Positions 26,436-34,709 of a stretch of 64,000 bases of DNA are shown one piece after another (positions within the stretch are counted from its first letter, which is position 1; every line of letters starts with the position of its first letter). The position numbers and the translations under genes are program-made. The notes under the pieces were generated by a model that was not told where the DNA came from, ran no database searches, and saw nothing but the letters and a program-made list of their open reading frames with translations. The DNA is from JAFMPW01 sp041743085 (GTDB lineage: Bacteria; Bacteroidota; Bacteroidia; Flavobacteriales; Flavobacteriaceae), in the NCBI GenBank assembly GCA_041743085.1, contig JBGTNL010000091.1, forward strand, positions 1 to 64,000, given 5' to 3'.

Positions 26436-26760
26436 AAATAAAATTCAAAATTCAAAGTTGCAATTGAATCACCAATGATCATAAGGTCTGTAATTTCTTA
26501 ATAAACTCCATTGTTAAAGATACTTAAGAATAGCATCAGGACATATGAAATGATGGTCATCCTGGAAACATTTTACCGGCTCATTGTGGTTTCAATTTAA
26601 ATAGATTATAAAAAATTGTGGTGAAAAAGGATTCTTTATTTTGATTCGTACGCTTCCGAACCCATTGAAGAATTACCTTAACCTCTCCTATTTCAGTATT
26701 CTTTACGTGACATAAAGATAAAGTTTTCATTGTTTGGAAAAAGGACAAATACCATGCCCT
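26436..26760. other. 325-bp gap between the two adenylation genes
   Basis: The gap is AT-rich and holds no open frame or hairpin of note. Because the upstream adenylation gene is cut short, this stretch probably replaces its lost 3' half. I see no insertion-sequence ends or remaining adenylation motifs in it. Confidence 0.4.
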
Positions 26761-27543
26761 TCATAGAATCTCCCAAACAGGTCTGTCTGAAGGGAATGTG
26801 GCACGAATCGGTTTTCCCTGTGCCACTTCATTGTCTTCGGCATCCGGAATAATTATGGTCGTAGCTCCTACCATAGGGGCTGCAAAAAACCCGAAGGTTG
26901 ATGGATCGAAATGGAGAGGAGCAAAGTTTCCTATGCGATCGGTGCTGTTCAAATTGTGAAGGTCCGCCGCCAGTTTTGCCAAACTCAGGCCACTATAGAG
27001 AGTATGCATAATACCCTTGGGTTTCCCGGTAGACCCTGATGTATAAAGGATAAAAGCCAGGTTCTGTTCCAATATGGTTGGCGGATCATAGCCTTCAAGA
27101 CTCCGGCAAAATATAGTTTTCCAGGAAATGGCTTTGGGAATTAGATCCTTGGATAGCCCAACTATTGTTTTAAGGCCCGCAAAGCCCTCGACAACGGCCC
27201 GAACCTTGGAACATTGGGCGGGAGTGGTTATCAGATATTCTATTTCACATTCCAGTAAAATATGGTTGATCCTGTTTATGGGCATAAAAGGATCAATGGG
27301 TACGAACACGCCCCCGGCCTTGAAGATCCCGTGTACGGCAATTGCGGTGTCAAGGCAGCGGTTCATAAAAATACCTACCACATCTCCTTTCCGTAATCCT
27401 GTATCGATTAAATAGGAGGACAATTGCTTTGCTTTCTGATCCAATTCCGAATACGTCAGGGAATCATCAAGGCATCTAAAGGCTTCCTTGGTTGGAAAGC
27501 GGATAGCCGTTTTCTCACTAATTTGAGCCAATGTGTAAATCAT
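26761..27543 (-). pseudogene. Truncated paralogue of the prolyl adenylation enzyme
   Basis: The first 235 or so residues closely parallel the enzyme at 24864-26435 (MIY.L.QI, AFRCLD, LSSYLI.TG, MNRCLDTA.AV.GI, YTSGSTGKPKGIMHT.YSGLSLAK, FAPLHFDPSTFG). Homology stops after IIIPDA, and 24 unrelated residues lead to a stop. Cores A5-A10 and half the substrate pocket are absent, so it cannot adenylate. It is best explained as a duplicated gene that lost its 3' half. It is the first gene of the minus arm, so its translation could still couple to the operon. Confidence 0.75.
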
Positions 27544-27627
27544 AACGCTGTCAAATTAAATTCAAAAGCTTTTTAGCCAAACTAAATAGTGGGAAACTTT
27601 TTAGAAAACAGGAAATAAAGATACTTC

Positions 27628-27670
27628 TTGAAATTTTGAATTTCAAATATAAATGTGGCCTCTCAGCCAA
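27628..27670 (-). promoter_or_regulatory. Candidate promoter and 19-bp dyad operator of the minus NRPS arm
   Basis: On the minus strand TTG (27670-27668) and TATATTTG (27651-27644) are 16 bp apart. A perfect 7-5-7 inverted repeat, TTGAAATTTTGAATTTCAA, occupies 27628-27646 and overlaps the -7 element. Its size and position would suit a dimeric repressor such as a Fur/Zur-type regulator, though the sequence is not a classical Fur box. Similar GAATTTTGAATT words occur elsewhere (49040s), so it may be low-complexity DNA. The first gene starts at 27543. Confidence 0.4.
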
Positions 27671-27900
27671 TAATTACCTACGCTCGTCGAAAAAAAGGAG
27701 GTTGGAATAAATATTATTCACAAAAAAGTACCATATTTATATGTATTTGCAAAATTTGTTTAACATTTCATGAGGCGATGTTTCTATTGGCGGCCTAAGC
27801 ATATTCCTGAAATCGTTATACAAAAATTTGCATTAAAATTCAAAAATCGGCTAAAAATATCATATTCATAATCAAAGCCAGAATCCGTCCCCCTTTGTAT

Positions 27901-27908
27901 TATTTTTG
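27901..27908 (+). promoter_or_regulatory. Possible -7 element of the hupE-NRPS arm
   Basis: TATTTTTG fits TAnnTTTG and lies 11 bp before the ATG at 27920. No TTG is found at the expected distance, and the implied leader is very short, so this is tentative. Confidence 0.25.
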
Positions 27909-27919
27909 ATTGACCCACC

Positions 27920-29179
27920 ATGAAAAAAACCGTGTTATTACGATTCGTTTTTGCCTGTTTTCTCTTGATGCCGATACTGAGTTATACCCATCAGCCAAAC
28001 CAAAGTTTTATTTATTTCCGCGTCTATGAAACTGCAGGAATTGAAGGTCGATTCGATATCCATGTCAATGAACTAAATGACGTATTCGGACTGGGTCTGG
28101 AGGATTATCCGGATGCAGAAGATATTAGGCCGGCTTTAGGCCGAATACAGGAGTACTTATTGAAACATACTAAAATTTCCTCGGTTTACGGTGAATACCA
28201 GATTTTATTTACGGATGAATTAGAGATATTTCCGGTTATTGAAGGTTCTTTTGCAATGATTTATTTTAAGCTTAAAAATTCTGAATTATTGCCAGACAGT
28301 CTCGAAATAGAATACACCGCATTTTTTGAGGAGGATCCATCGCATGTGATGATGGTAGCCATGGAATATAACTGGAAGGCGGGCCTTATTAACAATGAAG
28401 CGCTCATTGCATTGAATTTTACGGAAGATACTACGCAGCAGAGTCTGTCATTGACCGATGCCTCCATTTGGAAAGGATTTGTCGCCATGGTTAATCAGGG
28501 GATCTGGCATATCTGGATAGGCCTTGATCATATATTGTTCTTATTAGCTCTTATCCTTCCTTCGGTAGTTCGAAGAAAGAACAAAACCGGCGCAACGGAA
28601 ACCAATGGGGCTAGAGAGAAGTTTAATATCTGGGGTTGGGAACCTGTTCAAAAATTCAGGCCGGCATTTATTTATATCGTTAAGATAATTACCTTTTTCA
28701 CTATTGCGCACACCATTACGTTAAGCCTTGCTACCCTGGAAATCATTACCTTACCTTCACAGTTTGTAGAGTCGGTTATAGCCCTGTCCATCGGCCTTGC
28801 CGCATATCACAACATCAGACCAATTTTTAAGGGCAGGGACTGGATCATTGCTTTTTTGTTCGGGCTATTCCACGGCTTCGGCTTTGCCAGCGTTTTGGCT
28901 GATTTAGGTATTCAGGGTGAGTTTGTTGTCATGACTTTATTCGGCTTTAATCTAGGTGTGGAAATTGGACAATTGGTAATTATTGCCCTGATTTTCCCAG
29001 TACTCTATCTTATACGCAGACAAAAATTCTACCCCCAATTTCTGGTTTTACTTTCTGTTTTATTAATTGTAATTTCGTTGTATTGGTTTGTAGAACGATC
29101 TTTTGACATTAATTTAACACTGGATGATTATATCCGTAGGGAGGGCTATAAAATTGCCGTGTGGCTGGGATTGAGGTAA
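27920..29179 (+). CDS. HupE/UreJ-type membrane metal permease (HupE_UreJ_2-like)
   Basis: A 419-residue protein: signal-like N-terminus (1-23), extracytoplasmic domain to about residue 185, then about seven membrane spans. Family signatures are WHIWIGLDHILFLLAL (first span), IAHTITLSL and LFGLFHGFGFASVLADLG; the His and Asp in them are the likely metal path. HupE/UreJ relatives transport nickel or cobalt; the ion for this long subgroup is not established. The NRPS gene begins 18 bp downstream, so permease and synthetase are expected to be co-expressed. Together with the TonB receptor this gives outer- and inner-membrane steps for metal entry. Confidence 0.85.
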   Translation: MKKTVLLRFVFACFLLMPILSYTHQPNQSFIYFRVYETAGIEGRFDIHVNELNDVFGLGLEDYPDAEDIRPALGRIQEYLLKHTKISSVYGEYQILFTDELEIFPVIEGSFAMIYFKLKNSELLPDSLEIEYTAFFEEDPSHVMMVAMEYNWKAGLINNEALIALNFTEDTTQQSLSLTDASIWKGFVAMVNQGIWHIWIGLDHILFLLALILPSVVRRKNKTGATETNGAREKFNIWGWEPVQKFRPAFIYIVKIITFFTIAHTITLSLATLEIITLPSQFVESVIALSIGLAAYHNIRPIFKGRDWIIAFLFGLFHGFGFASVLADLGIQGEFVVMTLFGFNLGVEIGQLVIIALIFPVLYLIRRQKFYPQFLVLLSVLLIVISLYWFVERSFDINLTLDDYIRREGYKIAVWLGLR

Positions 29180-29197
29180 CTTGCTTTAGAAAGGAAA

Positions 29198-32122
29198 ATG
29201 GAAAATGAGAAACTTTCTCTTTTAAGTAAATGGAAGAGCAGAAAAAAAATGACTTCAGGGGGATTTTCAATTCTAAAAGCCCCTCAAAGCAGGAATTATC
29301 CACTATCCCGTGGACAACACCGACTCTATTTTCTGGAGCAACTTTATCCAAATAACCCGGTCTATAACTCTTCGGAAATCTACCATTTTTACGGCCCCCT
29401 GGATATTGATCGCCTAAGAGAATCACTTCAAGCCGTTCTTAAAGTCAGTGATATACTCCGTTGCTCATTTCACCTCCGTGACGGTAAACCGATTCAAAAA
29501 GTGCACGATAGAGTTCATCTCGACATTGAAAGTATTGACCTGAGTAACCTGGCCGGTCCTGATATGGAAAGCCGCCAGGAAGAAATATTGACTTCCGATT
29601 CTTTGGCGCCCTTCAATTTAGAACATGCTCCGTTGTTGCGTATAAAGATTTTAAAACGAAGTTCAACGGAACATATTCTGTTCATTACCATGCACCATAT
29701 TATTATGGACAAGTGGTCAATGGATATTTTTAGAGAACAACTTACAGGCTACTACAAGGCCTTGCCGGGAGAAGAGGCGTTAACTGACTCCAAATCAAAG
29801 ATACAGTTTACGGACTACGCCTACTGGCAACAAAGCCAGGAAGTAGACCCGCAACAATTGCGGTATTGGAAAGATCAGCTGTCGGGTGAGATCCCAATGC
29901 TAAATCTCCCTACCGATTTCCAGATGCCCTTAAAACCGTCATTTAAAGGAGGATCCAACGTGCGTGATCTGCCTGATAAGTTATCAGGCCAGATAACCGA
30001 TCTGTCTAAAAAGTGTAAGGTCACACCCTATGTGTTCTTGCTTTCAGCCTATTATGTTTTGCTACACAGGTACAGTGGAAATTGCGATATTCTGATCGGT
30101 TCACCTATTTCTACACGAAATTCAAGGACACTTGAAAAAATTATTGGATTTTTTGACGAGACTATCGTTTTAAGAACCAAATTTGGGCCTTCATTAAAAT
30201 TTACGGAATTACTGGAGCTTGTTCGGCAGACCACCATGGCGTCCTTTTCCAATAAGGATGTTCCTTTTGATCTTCTGGTAAAGGAGTTGAACCCGGAACG
30301 TTCTGCATCTAATAACCCCTTTTTCCGCACTATGTTTATTTATCACGATGTACCCCCCGTCCCTGCATTCGGTGATGATATCAGACTGCACTATACTTTT
30401 TTCAATAAAGGCGTTTCCAAATTCGATCTAACACTTTATGTTTCGTATGAGAATGGTATATTTTCCACGGAATTTGAGTATACCACCGATCTGTTTAAAA
30501 ACGCCACAATTGAAAATCTTCAGGATCATTACAGGCTATTGTTAGAGGGAATAGTTGAAGATCCTGAACTTACAATAAATAAAATACCAATTCTAACCAA
30601 TAAGGAAAAAGAACTTTTCCTCGGTGAGAACGTCGTTGTTCCCGGTCCTTATGCTGGATACAATAACATTTATGAAATATTCGAAGATGCCGTAAAAAAC
30701 AATCCTACCGAACTTGCAATAGTATTCGGAGAACAGTCCCTCACCTACGCCGAACTAAACAACAGGGCTACGGAAATTGCCAATGCAATTTTGGAAAGGA
30801 CTCTGGGTAAAAACGAAATAGTAGGTCTGCACGCTAATCGTTCGGCCGAAATGATCGCAGGACTGCTTGGCATTCTAAAGGCTGGCTGTGCGTATTTACC
30901 CATTGACACGGAATATCCCGAAAAGCGAATTATCCATGTCGTGGAAGATTCTAATGTTGCATTGATTCTCTCCGACAGTAAATCGATTACTATTTTAGAC
31001 TGTGGCCCCCGGGAAATACTAAACATCGATGAAATAGGATTCTCAACAGAAAATCCATCAATTAGACCGCCCTCATGTGGCAGGGACGATCTTGCTTACG
31101 TTATTTATACATCGGGAAGTACAGGAAAACCTAAAGGAGTACCCGTAACCCATGGAAATATCATTAATTCCACCGAGGGAAGGCTTACCTTTTACCGGGA
31201 GAATCCCAGGGCTTATTTGTTAATGTCTTCGGTGTCCTTTGATAGTTCAAAGGCGGGTATCTTCTGGACATTGTGTACCGGTGGAACCCTGGTGGTTTCG
31301 GAAAACAGACTGGAGCAGAACATTGAAAAACTGGGAGATGTCATTGCCAGTAATTCAGTAACGCACACTCTGATGCTCCCGTCACTCTATAAAACAGTCA
31401 TCGAATATAGTGATCTTTCTAAATTAAGTTCGCTCAGAACCGTTATTGTTGCCGGCGAAGCATGTACCCCGGCAATTTGTGCAACTCATTTTGAGAAATT
31501 ACCGGGGGTTCTCCTTTATAATGAGTATGGCCCTACTGAAGCGACGGTCTGGGCCGTCGCGCACAAAATCGAAAGTCGCGAACAAGGGGTTGTAGTGCCA
31601 ATTGGAAAGCCTGTGGCCAATGCAGAAGTATACCTTCTGGATAGCAATCTGGAGATGGTGCCCTTGGGAGCACCGGGCGAGATTTATATAGGAGGCCCGG
31701 GACTCGCGGGGAGATATATTAATAATCATAAACTCACCAAGGAGGCATATATTGATCATCCCTTTGAAAAGAATTCGTCCGGGAAGCTTTATAAAACAGG
31801 CGACCTGGGACGATATAATCATGCCGGTGACATAGAATATTTAGGGAGGGCGGATGAGCAGGTAAAGATAAGGGGCTTTAGAGTAGAACTCGGGGAGATA
31901 GAAAAAATACTCGAGGAATACAAAGAGGTTGAGAAGGCGATCGTTTTACTCCAGGATCCCATAAAACGGAATTTGGCTATTGACGCCACCACCTCGGAAA
32001 CAGCTCAGATCATAGCGTACCTTGAAAGACTGGATAACGAAGATCAAATAGACGAATTATTGACCTCCATACGCACTCTGAAAGAAGACGAGAAGATGTA
32101 TTTGCTTCAAAAATTACAATGA
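29198..32122 (+). CDS. NRPS condensation-adenylation protein, interrupted module part 1
   Basis: A 974-residue protein. The condensation domain covers about 30-460 (SRGQHRLYFLEQL, MHHIIMDKWS with His166/His167/Asp171). The adenylation domain covers about 485-915 (YTSGSTGKPKG 637-647, NEYGPTEATVW, YKTGDLGRYN, GRADEQVKIRGFRVELGEIE). It stops soon after core A8 with a helical tail; the A10 lysine lobe and carrier domain are in a later frame (32564-33904), which is in the same reading phase. Pocket residues by eye are D-S-A-M-I-A-E-V-W-K; I cannot assign the substrate. The TGA at 32120-32122 separates it from the methyltransferase fragment. Intact relatives would be C-A(MT)-PCP-TE. Confidence 0.88.
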   Translation: MENEKLSLLSKWKSRKKMTSGGFSILKAPQSRNYPLSRGQHRLYFLEQLYPNNPVYNSSEIYHFYGPLDIDRLRESLQAVLKVSDILRCSFHLRDGKPIQKVHDRVHLDIESIDLSNLAGPDMESRQEEILTSDSLAPFNLEHAPLLRIKILKRSSTEHILFITMHHIIMDKWSMDIFREQLTGYYKALPGEEALTDSKSKIQFTDYAYWQQSQEVDPQQLRYWKDQLSGEIPMLNLPTDFQMPLKPSFKGGSNVRDLPDKLSGQITDLSKKCKVTPYVFLLSAYYVLLHRYSGNCDILIGSPISTRNSRTLEKIIGFFDETIVLRTKFGPSLKFTELLELVRQTTMASFSNKDVPFDLLVKELNPERSASNNPFFRTMFIYHDVPPVPAFGDDIRLHYTFFNKGVSKFDLTLYVSYENGIFSTEFEYTTDLFKNATIENLQDHYRLLLEGIVEDPELTINKIPILTNKEKELFLGENVVVPGPYAGYNNIYEIFEDAVKNNPTELAIVFGEQSLTYAELNNRATEIANAILERTLGKNEIVGLHANRSAEMIAGLLGILKAGCAYLPIDTEYPEKRIIHVVEDSNVALILSDSKSITILDCGPREILNIDEIGFSTENPSIRPPSCGRDDLAYVIYTSGSTGKPKGVPVTHGNIINSTEGRLTFYRENPRAYLLMSSVSFDSSKAGIFWTLCTGGTLVVSENRLEQNIEKLGDVIASNSVTHTLMLPSLYKTVIEYSDLSKLSSLRTVIVAGEACTPAICATHFEKLPGVLLYNEYGPTEATVWAVAHKIESREQGVVVPIGKPVANAEVYLLDSNLEMVPLGAPGEIYIGGPGLAGRYINNHKLTKEAYIDHPFEKNSSGKLYKTGDLGRYNHAGDIEYLGRADEQVKIRGFRVELGEIEKILEEYKEVEKAIVLLQDPIKRNLAIDATTSETAQIIAYLERLDNEDQIDELLTSIRTLKEDEKMYLLQKLQ

Positions 32123-32142
32123 CACCGGTATAAAAGCGCGAA

Positions 32143-32535
32143 ATGAAGAGAATTAAACGGACAAATGCTTTCGAAATCAATGTTGACATTAAGGACAATT
32201 CCTTTCCCCGGGATGCACAACGCAATGAAGTCCTGAACAGGGAAGTCAAGGAATTTACAGCAGATCCGATTGCCCTTGATGAACAGACAAAAACCTTTGT
32301 TCCGGGTAAGTTTGTTAATTTCAGTGCTGATGACAGAGAACAGAAGATTCTGCAGGAACAGGAAATTATGGAAGATTGCCTCATTCCGGTTATGGAGGCC
32401 ATGGCCCGGGTAATCGCCAAAGATGGCGGTGATATTTTGGAGATAGGGTTTGGAAGAGGTATATCGGCAGAGATGATGCAGAACTACCCTATAGCTTCGC
32501 ACACCATGGGATCTTTTTTCATACCTGTCCTTTGA
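32143..32535 (+). pseudogene. Truncated SAM methyltransferase domain (guanidinoacetate methyltransferase-like)
   Basis: A 130-residue product containing the N-terminal half of a methyltransferase: MEDCLIPVMEAMARVIAKDG and SAM motif I, ILEIGFGRGISAEMMQ. This resembles guanidinoacetate methyltransferase-type enzymes. After IASHT the fold breaks off with an unrelated short tail, so motifs II and III and the acceptor site are missing. It sits in a different phase from the NRPS pieces on either side, exactly where methyltransferase domains are inserted in A domains (between A8 and A9). A frameshift plus internal deletion of an in-line N-methylation domain is the simplest explanation. Confidence 0.65.
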
Positions 32536-32563
32536 ACATTGCTGTTATTAAAGCAATCAAACG

Positions 32564-33904
32564 ATGTTAGAACCACTGATACATAAAATAGAAAAGTTCA
32601 GCTCCGAGGAACGCAAACTTTTACTTTATAAACTAAAAAGTTTGTGGAATGTGGGGATGGCCGAAGATAAGCACGGAAAAGCCAGGCGTCTCGTGGCCTA
32701 TATCAAACCTCATTCATCCATAAACGTTTTAGATCTACACGAATATTTGAAAATGAAGCTGCCGGAATATATGGTCCCCGCTTCGTTGGAATTGGTGGAT
32801 GAATTTCCGCTGCTTGCCAATGGGAAAATCGATAAAATTGCCTTAACCGAACGCTCCAAAGGGGTGTTTGCCGAAAAGAAAGTATCACCGGTTATCACAG
32901 ACACGGAAAAACAGCTCGTTGAAATATGGGAGGAAATTCTGGACTTTTCCCCCGTTCATGTTACCGATAACTTTTTCGAGATCGGGGGCGACTCCATAAT
33001 CTCAATCAAAATGTTTTGGATGATTGAGAAAAAACTCAAGGTAAAGTTACCACCGACTACTCTTTTTAAGAACCCGACAATAGCCAGTATTGCGGAGAAA
33101 ATAAAAACATTTACGGTGGTCAAAGAGAACGTCTGGAAATACCTTGTTCCCTTCAGAGCAACTGGAAACAAGGATCCGCTATTCTGTATGCACGGCGGCG
33201 AAGGCCATGTATTGTTTTACAAAACGCTTCCTGGATATTTACATAAAGAACGGCCGGTATATCTGGTGCAGCCCAAGGGGATCAACGGAATAGAGCCCAT
33301 GCACGACAGCATTGAGCAAATGAGTAAAGATTATATCGCTGAAATAATGCAAGTTGAAGAGGAGGGCCCTTACCACCTTTTATTTTACTGTTACAGTCCC
33401 TTAGTAGTGGAAATGGCGAGGCAATTCAGGAACATGAACAGAACCGCCAATATCATTGTAGTGGATAGCTCACCCAAAAATTTGGAAAGCCGTGCCAGGT
33501 TAACCAGGAAAGAACGTTTTATCCACTATTTCAGAAAATTCCGAAAATACCCGTTAAGGACTTTAAAAGCCTCCCTACAACACCGTTACAGGCGTCATCT
33601 GGAACCTTTTTATATAAGGCTTAGCAAAGACCTCGTAGCCCAAAAGCTACAACACATACGGAAACAACTTCAAAAAGTCAGATATCAATACAGATGGGAA
33701 AAGTTCGATACTCGGATCACGCTTATTTTGGCAAAAAATGAGCATCCGGAAATTATGAAAAGGGATCTCGACTTATGGAATTACTGGTGTATCCCCGGAG
33801 TCGATGTTTTACCCAATCCGGGCAATCATTTTAATTTGTTTGAAAAACCCCATGTGGAGGCCCTTGGCAAAAACATTGAAAAAGTATGCAGCAGATATGA
33901 TTAA
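32564..33904 (+). CDS. NRPS A-domain C-terminal lobe, carrier domain and thioesterase (module part 3)
   Basis: A 446-residue protein. Residues 35-95 are the missing adenylation lobe (LPEYMVPASLELVDEFPL, A10 lysine K88 in LLANGKIDK). A PCP covers about 108-185 (EIGGDSI, Ser144). A type I thioesterase covers about 195-446. The thioesterase keeps Ser278, Asp301 and His422 candidates, but the elbow reads CYSPL in place of GxSxG, so activity is uncertain. Its start, MLEPLIHKIEKFSSEERKLLLYKL, mirrors the tail of the C-A protein upstream. It could complement that protein in trans or be a relic of a split gene. The last 8 bp overlap the PPTase start. Confidence 0.82.
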   Translation: MLEPLIHKIEKFSSEERKLLLYKLKSLWNVGMAEDKHGKARRLVAYIKPHSSINVLDLHEYLKMKLPEYMVPASLELVDEFPLLANGKIDKIALTERSKGVFAEKKVSPVITDTEKQLVEIWEEILDFSPVHVTDNFFEIGGDSIISIKMFWMIEKKLKVKLPPTTLFKNPTIASIAEKIKTFTVVKENVWKYLVPFRATGNKDPLFCMHGGEGHVLFYKTLPGYLHKERPVYLVQPKGINGIEPMHDSIEQMSKDYIAEIMQVEEEGPYHLLFYCYSPLVVEMARQFRNMNRTANIIVVDSSPKNLESRARLTRKERFIHYFRKFRKYPLRTLKASLQHRYRRHLEPFYIRLSKDLVAQKLQHIRKQLQKVRYQYRWEKFDTRITLILAKNEHPEIMKRDLDLWNYWCIPGVDVLPNPGNHFNLFEKPHVEALGKNIEKVCSRYD

Positions 33905-34661
33905 AAGCAGCGGATATAGCACTGAATTATATCCTGATTTTCGATTGTTCAGGATGGCTAAGCCTATCCAAATATGGACTGTTATTAAAAGTTCCGATTT
34001 GAATATAGCAACATATTTTGATTATCTGTCCGGCGGTGAAAAGATCGTAGCGGAAAAATTCCGTTTTCCGAAAGACAGGGCCAATTATGTCCTTGGAAGA
34101 GCTATCTTAAGGTTTTTGGCTGGTGGTTATCTCAAAAGGGATCCGAAAAAAATACAATTCGCTTATAACAAATACGGTAAACCCGAATTTGCAGATCCCT
34201 CCCCGCTATCTTTCAACATCGCACATTCGGAAGATGCTATTGTGTTTGGTTTTAGTAAAAGTGGCCCCGTTGGGATTGATGTGGAAAAGATTAAAACCAA
34301 TTTTGATGTTCTGGAAATAGCGCGGCGTTATTTTTCCCCTGCGGAAACAGAAGCCCTTGAAACATGCTCCGGAAAGGATCAGATCAGGGCTTTTTACAGA
34401 TGCTGGACACGGAAAGAGTCCTTTATAAAGGCCAAGGGAAAGGGGCTTTCATTTCCTTTGGACGCTTTTACCGTTTCCCTGGATAATGATCTAAGCGCCA
34501 GGCTAATTGCGACAAATTGGAAGGCGACTGAGAAAGAAGATTGGCAGCTGTTCTCCTTTGTACCATCAGAAGGCTACCTTGCTGCGGCAACTGTTTATGG
34601 CAAAAACGGGGATATTGAATACCGGGAATGGGATGAATTTTATATCCAAGACCCGCTTTAA
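33897..34661 (+). CDS. 4'-phosphopantetheinyl transferase, Sfp type
   Basis: The enzyme attaches the 4'-phosphopantetheine arm of CoA to carrier-domain serines, which the three carrier domains in this locus need. Sfp-family motifs are NYVLGRAILRFL, NIAHSEDAIVFGF, PVGIDVEKIK, ARRYFSPAE and FYRCWTRKESFIKAKGKG; Asp/Glu metal ligands and the KES triad are present. The length of about 254 residues is normal. The start at 33897 overlaps the preceding stop by 8 bp and suggests translational coupling; 33954 (MAKPIQIW) is an alternative. It is the last gene of the plus arm. Confidence 0.9.
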   Translation: MIKSSGYSTELYPDFRLFRMAKPIQIWTVIKSSDLNIATYFDYLSGGEKIVAEKFRFPKDRANYVLGRAILRFLAGGYLKRDPKKIQFAYNKYGKPEFADPSPLSFNIAHSEDAIVFGFSKSGPVGIDVEKIKTNFDVLEIARRYFSPAETEALETCSGKDQIRAFYRCWTRKESFIKAKGKGLSFPLDAFTVSLDNDLSARLIATNWKATEKEDWQLFSFVPSEGYLAAATVYGKNGDIEYREWDEFYIQDPL

Positions 34662-34709
34662 CTGTATTTTTTTATATTCAAAGCTCCCTGATGACAGGTT
34701 CAGGGTGGT

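Noticed and set aside
20050..34661. Pyrrole-type (pyoluteorin/prodigiosin-like) biosynthesis
   Set aside because: The prolyl ligase and carrier fit, but the required flavin oxidase is absent and the locus has transport genes of a different kind.
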